A DNA stretch of 5,291 nt from JAZGBC01 sp036444495 (GTDB taxonomy: Bacteria > Pseudomonadota > Alphaproteobacteria > Kiloniellales > J153). A program made the position numbers and the translations under genes. Shown here one piece after another: positions 1 to 5,209 of the stretch (the stretch's first letter is position 1; the number at the start of each line of letters is the position of its first letter). Under the pieces are notes generated by a model. The model searched no databases, was not told where the DNA came from, and saw nothing but the letters and a program-made list of their open reading frames with translations. The stretch is taken from contig JAZGBC010000157.1 of the NCBI GenBank assembly GCA_036444495.1, positions 1-5,291 of the forward strand. Direction: 5' to 3'.

Positions 1-1
1 A

Positions 2-328
2 CTCACCATCGGCGGCGGCTTCGGCAAGATTTCCAAGCTCGCCATGGGGCACCTGGACCTGCACTCGGGACGCAGCCAGGTGGACCTGAACTGGCTCGCC
101 GGGCGCGTGGCGGCCCTCGGCGGCGACAAGGCGCTGACCGCGGCGGTGCGCGGCGCGAACACGGCGAACCAGGTCTTGGAACTCGCCCGTCAGAACGATC
201 TGCCCTTGGGCGACGCGATCGCCGCCTTGGCGCGCGAGGCGGCGCTCGGCGTGCTCGACGGCGAAACCCGGATCGAGGTGCTGATCGTCAATCGCCAGGG
301 CGACTTCGTGGGCCGGGCCGATGGCTGA
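2..328 (+). CDS. cbiD: Cobalt-precorrin-5B C1-methyltransferase CbiD, 3' part only
   Basis: This is the C-terminal part of CbiD, the SAM-dependent enzyme that methylates C1 of the corrin ring precursor cobalt-precorrin-5B in cytoplasmic cobalamin synthesis. The frame is open from base 2 and gives 108 residues; full CbiD proteins are about 360-370 residues, so roughly two thirds lie upstream of the window. The visible stretch GGGFGKISKLAMGHLDLHS, followed by a segment with VDLNWLA, is the conserved C-terminal signature of the family. A later ANTANQVLELA segment also fits. The stop TGA is at 326-328. The next corrin gene, cobK, would be expected directly downstream, but a toxin-antitoxin module intervenes. 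The true start is not visible; the ATG at 44 is internal. Confidence 0.93.
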   Translation, partial: LTIGGGFGKISKLAMGHLDLHSGRSQVDLNWLAGRVAALGGDKALTAAVRGANTANQVLELARQNDLPLGDAIAALAREAALGVLDGETRIEVLIVNRQGDFVGRADG

Positions 329-335
329 GGCGGGA

Positions 336-372
336 TTCGTTTCGCCAGACCCGATAAAGGGACCGAAACGGG
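336..372 (+). other. Hairpin candidate just after cbiD
   Basis: CGTTTCG at 338-344 and CGAAACG at 364-370 are perfect inverted repeats with a 19-nt loop. Two G-T pairs would lengthen the stem to nine. There is no run of T after it, so it is not a classic intrinsic terminator. It is followed by a partial 10-bp tandem repeat (CCGAAACGGG at 363-372, CTGAAACGGT at 373-382). It may be an operon-end structure, or it may be nothing. Confidence 0.25.
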
Positions 373-431
373 CTGAAACGGTCGTGCAGCTTACCCGGTC
401 GATGTGGAAAATTCCAATTGTCTTTCATAGC

Positions 432-460
432 TTGACATATGTGAAATTATGATATATATT
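432..460 (+). promoter_or_regulatory. Sigma70-type promoter of the toxin-antitoxin module
   Basis: TTGACA at 432-437 is a perfect -35 box. TATATT at 455-460 matches five of six bases of the -10 consensus, with an ideal 17-bp spacer. A transcript would start near 467, about 137 nt before the antitoxin GTG. The surrounding 421-480 contains 16 G or C in 60 bases, a striking AT island in this GC-rich window. It is the best promoter match in the window and points toward the antitoxin and toxin genes. Confidence 0.75.
435..442. promoter_or_regulatory. Palindrome ACATATGT overlapping the -35 box, possible operator
   Basis: The 8-bp perfect palindrome ACATATGT starts inside the -35 hexamer and runs into the spacer. 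ATATATAT at 452-459 overlaps the -10 box. Antitoxins with a helix-turn-helix commonly repress their own promoter by binding such palindromes, so this is a reasonable operator for the downstream Xre protein. That role is inferred from position; short AT palindromes also arise by chance in AT-rich DNA. Confidence 0.35.
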
Positions 461-470
461 TAGACCCATG

Positions 471-476
471 AAAGGA
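471..476 (+). promoter_or_regulatory. Ribosome binding site of the leader ORF
   Basis: AAAGGA lies 8 nt upstream of the ATG at 485. It is a much better Shine-Dalgarno match than anything in front of the antitoxin GTG at 604, which suggests ribosomes first load here. It also lies within a four-codon ORF from the ATG at 468 to TAG at 480-482. Confidence 0.45.
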
Positions 477-484
477 TTATAGTC

Positions 485-607
485 ATGTCCGGAAATGTCC
501 ATTATCTTCACCCACATCAAACGCTTGGCGATGCGCCGCATCCGCCGGAGTGTTCTATGCGTAGGAGCGCGCGGCCTCAGTCGGGTCATGTGCGTCGCCG
601 ACCGTGA
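485..607 (+). CDS. Candidate 40-residue leader peptide coupled to the antitoxin
   Basis: The ATG at 485 follows a good ribosome binding site (AAAGGA, 8-nt spacing) and lies about 18 nt after the predicted transcript start. The frame gives 40 residues, beginning MSGNVHYLHPHQ and ending GHVRRRP. The N-terminal half is rich in His and Pro and the C-terminal half in Arg. The stop TGA at 605-607 overlaps the antitoxin start in the pattern GTGA, which is typical of translational coupling. I recognise no family. It may be a real small protein, a leader whose translation is needed to start the antitoxin, or a chance ORF in an untranslated leader. A third option is that a frameshift separates it from a longer antitoxin: the antitoxin frame is open back to 565, so a single indel in 565-604 would fuse the two. 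Confidence 0.4.
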   Translation: MSGNVHYLHPHQTLGDAPHPPECSMRRSARPQSGHVRRRP

Positions 608-960
608 GCGGCGCCGCAGAGAAACGGCCGGCCGTCGCGAGACTCGTAGGAGACCTGAAAAAGTACGGCGGCCTGAACGGGAGAGACATCGCGAATATTG
701 TTGACGTGTCGCCTCCGACCGTCTCACGTTGGAGCAAAGGTGTCGGTGCGCCGTCGATCCAGAAGCAAGCTGTCATTGCCGAGCTTCGTTGGGTCGCCGA
801 GCGCTTGTCTGATTTCTACACGCCGGACGAGGCGCGTCTCTGGCTCCATTCCGCACATCCGCTGCTGAACGGCGAGCGGGCGATCGACCTCATAAATGAG
901 GGCCGCACGAGAGAAGTGCTGGAGGTCATCGAGCAGCTCGACAGCGGGACATATCTCTAA
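604..960 (+). CDS. Xre/MbcA/ParS-type antitoxin (DUF2384) of a RES-Xre module
   Basis: The product is predicted to neutralise the RES toxin encoded 2 nt downstream, probably by covering its active site, and to repress the shared promoter. It has 118 residues. Residues about 24-45 (LNGRDIANIVDVSPPTVSRW) form a helix-turn-helix of the Xre-like class. Residues about 60-118 match the C-terminal toxin-binding domain: FYTPDEARLWL, then HPLLNGERAIDLINEGR, then VLEVIEQLDSGTYL, the usual ending. GTG at 604 is the only ATG, GTG or TTG after the in-frame TAG at 562-564. It lacks a clear Shine-Dalgarno sequence but overlaps the stop of a leader ORF, so coupled initiation is plausible. The family assignment is firm; the exact N-terminus is less so. 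The gene is in the same operon as the toxin. Confidence 0.88.
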   Translation: MSGAAEKRPAVARLVGDLKKYGGLNGRDIANIVDVSPPTVSRWSKGVGAPSIQKQAVIAELRWVAERLSDFYTPDEARLWLHSAHPLLNGERAIDLINEGRTREVLEVIEQLDSGTYL

Positions 961-962
961 CC

Positions 963-1508
963 ATGACCGGAGGGCGGCGTGCGCGGGATTATCGATTGCT
1001 CGATGCCCTCGGCACGCTGGAGGCCGAGCCATTCGAGGGTGTGGTGTGGCGCGTCGTGCGAGACGGTCGCCAGCCTCTGGAGGCGTCGAGCGCGCGCGGC
1101 CGCTGGAGTCCAGGGCATTTCGATGTTCTTTATATGTCGCTTGAGCCGGACGGTGCGCGCGCGGAGGTCTACTTCCACCTCACCCGTCAGCCGGTCTTTC
1201 CGTCCCAGCTTCCATATTGGCTGTACGAACTGAAAGTGAAGACCAAGGAGACTCTGCGCCTCGCTAACACAGAGGCTCTGCTCGGTTTCGGAATCGAAGA
1301 GGCGCGGTATCGAGAGGTCCTCCACGACCGCACGCAGGCCATCAGCGACGCCGCGCAATTCATGGGTTTCGACGGCCTAATCGTGCCAAGCGCCCGGTGG
1401 GATTGTCTCAATCTCGTGCTTTTTGTCGACGCTGTGGATCTGGACGAGATCGACATCGAGGAAAAATCCGCAGTTGACTGGAATGTTTGGCGCGACAAGC
1501 TGCGATGA
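963..1508 (+). CDS. RES-domain toxin, predicted NAD+ phosphorylase/glycohydrolase
   Basis: RES toxins degrade NAD+ in the cytoplasm and arrest or kill the cell when their antitoxin is lost; MbcT and related RES proteins are the studied examples. This product has 181 residues, a normal length. The residues that name the family can be placed: WRVV with R30, GRWSP with R47, LYMSLEPDGARAEVYFHL with Y57 and E68, and GLIVPSARW with S143. N150 then leads into LVLF. Nothing key looks missing, so the toxin is probably active. Its ATG is 2 nt after the antitoxin TAA, implying coupled translation. Antitoxin first and toxin second is the common order. The gene interrupts cobalamin genes, with cobK starting 37 nt after its stop. 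The biochemical role is inferred from the family, since RES members include both phosphorylases and hydrolases. Confidence 0.9.
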   Translation: MTGGRRARDYRLLDALGTLEAEPFEGVVWRVVRDGRQPLEASSARGRWSPGHFDVLYMSLEPDGARAEVYFHLTRQPVFPSQLPYWLYELKVKTKETLRLANTEALLGFGIEEARYREVLHDRTQAISDAAQFMGFDGLIVPSARWDCLNLVLFVDAVDLDEIDIEEKSAVDWNVWRDKLR

Positions 1509-1545
1509 ACCCTCACGGTTTGGACGCTTGAATCGCGGCGCGGTC

Positions 1546-2325
1546 ATGAACTCACAACCTAGTCGTAAAATAGTGCTCCTCCTGGGCGGCACGGCGGAGG
1601 CCGCCGAGCTCGCCGAGCGCCTGGCCGGCCGTTCGGACCTGGAGGTCATTATCTCGCTGGCCGGGCGGACCCAGGCGCCGGGCCACCTGCCAGGCAAACA
1701 GCATCGGGGCGGTTTCGGCGGGGCGGAGGGGCTCGCCGAGTATCTGCGCGCGGAGTCCATCGGTCTGCTGCTGGACGCCACGCATCCCTTCGCCGCGCAA
1801 ATCAGCGAGAACGCGGCAGGGGCCTGCGCCGAGACCGGGGTGCCGCGGCTCCTGCTCCTGCGTCCGCCCTGGACGCCGCGCCAGGGCGACCGCTGGATCG
1901 AGGTGAGCGGGGAGGCCGCCGCGGCCGCCGCGCTGCCCGGCCTGGCCAGGCGCGTGTTCCTGAGCATCGGCCGGCAGGAGCTGGCGGCTTTTTCCGGGCT
2001 CCCGGATATATGGTTCCTGGTGCGCTCGATCGAGCCGCCGGAGGGCAGCGTGCCGCTCAAAAGCCACGAGATGATCCTGGCGCGCGGGCCCTTTACGGTC
2101 GAGGAGGAGGTGCTGCTCCTGCAAAAGCACGAGGTGGGCGCGCTGGTGAGCAAGAACAGTGGGGGTGCGGCGACCTATGCCAAGGTGGAGGCCGCGCGCC
2201 GGCTCGGCCTGCCGGTCGTCATGATCGGGCGCCCGCCCGCACCCGAAGGCGAGACGGCGGCCAGCGTGGAGCAGGCGCTCGCCTGGGTCGAGGCGCGCTG
2301 TCCCGTCCGCGCCACGCCTCCTTAA
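1546..2325 (+). CDS. cobK: Cobalt-precorrin-6A / precorrin-6A reductase
   Basis: This enzyme (CobK, or CbiJ in the cobalt-early pathway) uses NADPH to reduce the corrin macrocycle of precorrin-6A. That is the step after the CbiD methylation, so it acts on the CbiD product. The 259 residues match the usual length. Visible features are an N-terminal Rossmann-like strand and glycine motif, LLLGGTAEA (11-19), a GG-F-GG turn (55-59) and DATHPFA (77-83). RPPW (106-109), SIGRQELAAF (140-149) and LARGPFT followed by EEE (178-188) come next. The C-terminal VSKNSGGAATYAK (201-213) leads into LGLPVVMIGRP. ATG 1546 places the first strand about nine residues in, as is normal; the upstream frame overlaps the toxin gene and is spurious. 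There is no clear Shine-Dalgarno sequence or promoter directly upstream. With CbiD as partner, the name cbiJ would be equally valid. Confidence 0.93.
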   Translation: MNSQPSRKIVLLLGGTAEAAELAERLAGRSDLEVIISLAGRTQAPGHLPGKQHRGGFGGAEGLAEYLRAESIGLLLDATHPFAAQISENAAGACAETGVPRLLLLRPPWTPRQGDRWIEVSGEAAAAAALPGLARRVFLSIGRQELAAFSGLPDIWFLVRSIEPPEGSVPLKSHEMILARGPFTVEEEVLLLQKHEVGALVSKNSGGAATYAKVEAARRLGLPVVMIGRPPAPEGETAASVEQALAWVEARCPVRATPP

Positions 2326-2339
2326 CCAAATCTCAAGCC

Positions 2340-2355
2340 GGGGAACCTATTCCCT
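2340..2355 (+). other. Small palindrome after cobK
   Basis: GGGAA at 2341-2345 and TTCCC at 2350-2354 form a 5-bp stem with a CCTA loop, 15 nt past the cobK stop. The tail (TTAGCGCTTGATTGTTT) is T-containing but not a clean T run. It could be a weak terminator of the cobK transcript or part of the lemA control region. The left half contains GGAACC, which resembles the -35 of alphaproteobacterial stress sigma EcfG, but the matching -10 (CGTT) is not present at the right spacing. Confidence 0.3.
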
Positions 2356-2374
2356 TAGCGCTTGATTGTTTATA

Positions 2375-2394
2375 TGCCCCTGGGGCACAACCCC
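2375..2394 (+). promoter_or_regulatory. Overlapping palindromes in the lemA leader
   Basis: TGCCCCTGGGGCA at 2375-2387 is a 13-bp perfect palindrome centred on a single T. Its GGGG (2382-2385) can alternatively pair with CCCC at 2391-2394 around a CACAA loop, followed by GTTAGTTTT. The two pairings exclude each other. It may be an operator for the lemA operon or a weak terminator of cobK transcription. TTGATT at 2362-2367 and TATATG at 2371-2376 lie just upstream, but neither pairs with a partner at normal promoter spacing, so I call no promoter. Confidence 0.3.
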
Positions 2395-2423
2395 GTTAGT
2401 TTTCGCCTCACGCCGCCGAAGCC

Positions 2424-2990
2424 ATGACCGTTTTTTACATCCTCCTCGGGCTGATCGCCGCCGCCGCGGGCTACGTGATCGTGACCTACAACGGTCTGGT
2501 CAGCTTCAAGAACCGGGTCGCCGAGGCCTGGAGCGACATCGACGTACAGATGAAGCGGCGCTACAACCTGATCCCCAACCTGATCGAGACGGTGAAGGGC
2601 TACGTCAAGCACGAGCGCGAGACGCTCGAATCCGTGACCCGGGCCCGCGCCGAGGCCATGGCGAACCAGGGCCGCCCCGGCGAGCAGGCCCAATCCGAGA
2701 ACATGCTGGCCGGCGCGCTCAAGTCGCTCTTCGCGCTGGCGGAGAACTATCCCGAACTCAAGGCCAATCAGGGCTTCCTCGATCTGCAGGGCGACCTGGC
2801 CGAGGTCGAAGACAAGATCCAGGCCGCGCGGCGCTACTACAACGGCAGCGTGCGCGACCTCAACGTCAAGATCGAGCAGTTCCCCAGCAACCTGGTAGCG
2901 CGCGCCTTCAAGTTCATCCAGGCCGAGTTCTTCGAGCTGGACGAAGCCGAGGCCGCCGCCGCGCGCCAGCCGGTCAAGGTCGAGTTCTAA
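2424..2990 (+). CDS. lemA: LemA family protein
   Basis: LemA proteins are small membrane-anchored helical-bundle proteins of unclear biochemical role, often encoded beside DUF2207 or TPM-domain genes and linked to the cell envelope. This one has 188 residues, the usual length. Residues about 3-21 form one hydrophobic N-terminal anchor. The family signature follows: AEAWSDIDVQMKRRYNLIPN (33-52), LIETVKGYVKHE and VTRARAEA. The second half has NYPELKANQGFLDLQ (108-122), ARRYYNGSVRDLN (135-147) and a terminal FPSNLVARAFKF with EFFELDE. Much of the chain is expected to be long amphipathic helix. ATG 2424 gives the expected short N-terminus before the anchor. The DUF2207 gene starts 26 nt downstream on the same strand, so the two are very likely co-transcribed. 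Shine-Dalgarno support is weak (CCGAAG). Confidence 0.95.
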   Translation: MTVFYILLGLIAAAAGYVIVTYNGLVSFKNRVAEAWSDIDVQMKRRYNLIPNLIETVKGYVKHERETLESVTRARAEAMANQGRPGEQAQSENMLAGALKSLFALAENYPELKANQGFLDLQGDLAEVEDKIQAARRYYNGSVRDLNVKIEQFPSNLVARAFKFIQAEFFELDEAEAAAARQPVKVEF

Positions 2991-3016
2991 AGCGTGACCG
3001 GGCGGTGCGAAGGACC

Positions 3017-4945
3017 ATGATTTTCCTGCGCCGTTTCTTTCTCACCCTTTTCGCCTGCCTGCTGCTTAGCACGGCCGCCGTGGCGAAGAACCACGAGCGC
3101 ATTACCGAATTCCGCAGCGACGTGGTGGTGCGGCCCGACGGCGCGCTCGACGTGACCGAGACGATCAAGATCGTGGCCAGGGGGAAGGAGATCAAGCGCG
3201 GCATCCTGCGCGACTTCCCCACCACCTACGAGGGCCGCTACGGCCAGACCATCAGGGTCGGCTTCAAAGTCATCGAGGTGCGGCGCGACGGCAAGCCCGA
3301 GCCCTTCAAGACCGAACGCGTCTCCAACGGCGTGCGGGTCAGGATCGGCGACAAGGACGTCTTCATTTCCCGCGGCGAGCATGTCTACACCATCGTCTAC
3401 CGCACCACGCGGCAGCTCGGCTTCTTCGCGGAGTTCGACGAGCTTTACTGGAACGTCACCGGCAGCGGCTGGACCTTCGAGATCGAGCGCGCGCTGGCCA
3501 CGATAACCCTGCCCCAGGGCGCCGAGGTCTTGAACTGGGCGGCCTTTACCGGCCGGCCCGGCGAGCAGGGCCGGGACGTCGAGACGGCCTATTTCTCCTC
3601 CGGCGCCGCCGTGGCGCTCGAGACCACGCGCACGCTCAAGCCCGGCGAGGGCTTCACCATCGCGGTCGCCTTTCCCAAGGGCTTCGTCGTACAGCCGAGC
3701 GCGAGCGAAGAGGCCGCCTTCGTGGTCGTCGACACCCTGTCCTTCGCGGTCGGCATCGCCGGGCTGGCCGTCCTGCTGCTCTATTTCCTTCTGGTCTGGG
3801 TCAGGGTGGGCCGGGACCCCGAAAAAGGCACCATCGTGCCCGAGTACGAACCCCCCGATGGTTTCTCCCCGGCGGCGGCGCGCTATGTGGCGGAGATGGG
3901 CTACGACGCGAAGAGCTTCACCGCGGCGGTGGTGAACCTGGCGGTCAAGGGTTACCTGGTGATCGAGGAGTACGACGAGGGCGAGTACACGCTCAAGAAG
4001 ACCGGAGACGAGAGCGGCCTTTCGCCGGGCGAGGCGACGCTGGCGCGAAAGCTTTTCCCCGGCGGGGTGATGGAAACCGTGCTCGAGCAATCGAACCACA
4101 AACGCCTGAGCAAGGCGCAGAAGGCGCTGCGCAAATCGCTCAAGGATGACTTCGAGAAGGCCTATTTCCTCAGGAACACCTGGTATTTCGTCCCCGGCGT
4201 GCTGATCACGCTGGTGACCGCGGCGATCATGGCGGCCCTGGGGCCCGATCCCGCGGCCGCCGGGTTCATGACTCTCTGGCTCTCCATCTGGTCGCTCGGC
4301 TGTTACGGCCTGGCGCTCAAGGTCGCCTCTTCCTGGCGCGCGGTCCAGACGACCGGCAGTCTGCTGCAGACCGGCGGGGCGATCTACATCACCCTCTTCT
4401 CCCTGCCGTTCTTCGGCGGCTTGCTGTTCGGCCTCTGGTTCCTGGCCGAGAGCCTATCGTTGCCGGCGACGCTCGCGCTCTGCGCCATCCTGCTCGTCGA
4501 TATCGGGTTCTACGATCTCCTGAAGGCGCCGACGCGCCTGGGGCGCAGGGTCATGGACCGGATCGAGGGCTTCAAGCTCTACCTCTCCGTGGCCGAGAAG
4601 GACCGCATGAACTTCCACAATCCGCCCGAGCGCACGCCGGAGCTGTTCGAGAAGTTCCTGCCCTACGCTCTGGCGCTCGGCGTGGAGCAGGCCTGGAGCG
4701 AGCAGTTCGACGGGGTCTTGGCCAGGGCCAGCCAGGGCCCCGGCGGCGGGAACGGCTACCGGCCGCATTGGTATTCGGGCAACCATTTCCACGGCCACCG
4801 TCTGGGCGATTTCGCCAGCAATTTGGGGAGCAGCTTTTCCGGCGCCATCGCCTCCGCCTCGAGCGCGCCGGGTTCCTCCAGCGGCTCGGGCGGCGGCGGC
4901 TTCTCCGGCGGCGGTGGCGGTGGCGGCGGCGGCAGCGGCTGGTAG
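3017..4945 (+). CDS. DUF2207 domain-containing membrane protein
   Basis: This is a 642-residue envelope protein of the DUF2207 family, whose function is not established. Residues 1-23 are a signal peptide ending AVA before K24. Residues about 25-235 form an exported beta-rich domain with EFRSDVVVRPDGALDVTETI, KRGILRDFPT and LYWNVTGSGW. A membrane segment spans about 239-261. A cytoplasmic region follows, with a winged-helix-like stretch, GYDAKSFTAAVVNLAVKGYL (295-314). Four hydrophobic segments come next, at about 391-409, 417-435, 455-475 and 483-501. The conserved MDRIEGFKLYLSVAEKDRM block (513-531) precedes FLPYALALGVEQAW (547-560). The end is a His-containing patch and a Ser/Gly tail of FSGGGGGGGGGSGW type, common in this family. 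AAGGA at 3010-3014 is unusually close to the ATG. GTG at 3005 is an alternative start, but ATG gives the better signal peptide. The pair with lemA is recurrent across bacteria, suggesting joint function. Confidence 0.9.
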   Translation: MIFLRRFFLTLFACLLLSTAAVAKNHERITEFRSDVVVRPDGALDVTETIKIVARGKEIKRGILRDFPTTYEGRYGQTIRVGFKVIEVRRDGKPEPFKTERVSNGVRVRIGDKDVFISRGEHVYTIVYRTTRQLGFFAEFDELYWNVTGSGWTFEIERALATITLPQGAEVLNWAAFTGRPGEQGRDVETAYFSSGAAVALETTRTLKPGEGFTIAVAFPKGFVVQPSASEEAAFVVVDTLSFAVGIAGLAVLLLYFLLVWVRVGRDPEKGTIVPEYEPPDGFSPAAARYVAEMGYDAKSFTAAVVNLAVKGYLVIEEYDEGEYTLKKTGDESGLSPGEATLARKLFPGGVMETVLEQSNHKRLSKAQKALRKSLKDDFEKAYFLRNTWYFVPGVLITLVTAAIMAALGPDPAAAGFMTLWLSIWSLGCYGLALKVASSWRAVQTTGSLLQTGGAIYITLFSLPFFGGLLFGLWFLAESLSLPATLALCAILLVDIGFYDLLKAPTRLGRRVMDRIEGFKLYLSVAEKDRMNFHNPPERTPELFEKFLPYALALGVEQAWSEQFDGVLARASQGPGGGNGYRPHWYSGNHFHGHRLGDFASNLGSSFSGAIASASSAPGSSSGSGGGGFSGGGGGGGGGSGW

Positions 4946-5024
4946 CTTGGGTATTACCGGGCCAACCTTATTAAAGGGACACCATACTTAATTCGAGGAA
5001 CGGGAATTAAGTATGGTGTCCCTT

Positions 5025-5029
5025 TAATA
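5025..5029. repeat. Left target-site duplication candidate TAATA
   Basis: TAATA here is repeated at 5205-5209, exactly flanking the 16-bp terminal inverted repeats of the inner element. Both copies happen to be followed by GGG, so an 8-bp duplication (TAATAGGG) with shorter terminal repeats cannot be excluded. Confidence 0.6.
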
Positions 5030-5050
5030 GGGAGTTTTGCGTAATCCACT

Positions 5051-5082
5051 CTTGTCACCCTCGGGCTTGACCCGAGGGTCCA
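5051..5082 (+). repeat. REP-like hairpin, copy 1
   Basis: Unit structure is CTTGTC, a 9-bp stem (ACCCTCGGG at 5057-5065 with CCCGAGGGT at 5071-5079), the loop CTTGA, then CCA. The stem is perfect. I recall closely similar GGGCTTGACCC palindromes as abundant dispersed repeats between genes in alphaproteobacteria. Confidence 0.75.
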
Positions 5083-5141
5083 TCACGGCCGAAAGGACAG
5101 ATAACAATGGTCGTAGAATCAGCAGATTGCGGACGTCGGCC

Positions 5142-5173
5142 TGGATGCTCGGGTCAAGCCCGAGCATGACAAG
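5142..5173 (-). repeat. REP-like hairpin, copy 2 in inverted orientation
   Basis: Read on the minus strand, this has the same unit as copy 1: CTTGTC, a 9-bp stem, the loop CTTGA and CCA. The stem arms are ATGCTCGGG (5145-5153) and CCCGAGCAT (5159-5167). It differs from copy 1 at two stem positions, each matched by the complementary change on the other arm. Two REP units facing each other resemble a REPIN arrangement. Confidence 0.75.
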
Positions 5174-5204
5174 GAGGTGGATGGGGGCATTACGCAAAGG
5201 TCCC

Positions 5205-5209
5205 TAATA
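5205..5209. repeat. Right target-site duplication candidate TAATA
   Basis: This is the second copy of the TAATA repeat at 5025-5029, directly adjoining the right terminal repeat of the inner element. It restores the interrupted arm of the outer palindrome when joined to base 5024. Confidence 0.6.

Larger units (their letters stand above)
321..452 (+). other. Possible 43-codon remnant ORF overlapping the cbiD stop
   Basis: An ATG at 321 overlaps the cbiD stop in the pattern ATGGCTGA, the kind of overlap seen between genes of one operon. The frame runs 43 codons to TGA at 450-452 and begins MAEAGFVSPDP. It ends inside the AT-rich patch that holds the antitoxin promoter. I recognise no family, and there is no clear Shine-Dalgarno sequence. 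It could be the original start region of whatever gene followed cbiD before the toxin-antitoxin module arrived, or a chance overlap. The evidence is only positional. Confidence 0.2.
5030..5204. mobile_element. 175-bp MITE-like element with terminal inverted repeats
   Basis: The left end GGGAGTTTTGCGTAAT (5030-5045) and the right end read on the other strand, GGGACCTTTGCGTAAT (5189-5204), match at 14 of 16 bases, ten of them contiguous. The element is flanked by TAATA on both sides and contains no ORF of note. Inside, two hairpins sit in opposite orientation near the ends. A central spacer (5083-5141) has a further 6-bp inverted pair, GGCCGA (5087-5092) with TCGGCC (5136-5141). It looks like a non-autonomous element that would need a transposase supplied in trans. 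I cannot assign the parent IS family from the sequence alone. Confidence 0.65.

Noticed and set aside
336..372. Intrinsic terminator of cbiD
   Set aside because: The stem has a 19-nt loop and no T run; kept only as a low-confidence hairpin.
425..727. Minus-strand ORF across the antitoxin leader
   Set aside because: Arg/Ser-rich composition, overlap with the promoter and antitoxin, and no recognisable domain.
1423..1545. Upstream extension of cobK overlapping the toxin gene
   Set aside because: The added residues look like no CobK N-terminus and lie in another frame of the RES gene. ATG 1546 gives the normal start.
2342..2367. EcfG-type stress promoter (GGAACC at 2342-2347) before lemA
   Set aside because: The expected CGTT is absent; GATT at 17-bp spacing matches only two of four bases.
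2366..3016. Open frame running through lemA into the DUF2207 gene, which could read as one 859-residue protein
   Set aside because: The part before 3017 is an Arg/Gln-rich frame overlapping the clear LemA frame, typical of GC-rich DNA. The signal peptide begins at 3017.
2987..4099. 370-codon minus-strand ORF opposite the DUF2207 gene
   Set aside because: Low-complexity Arg/Gly/Asp-rich shadow of a firmly identified gene on the plus strand.
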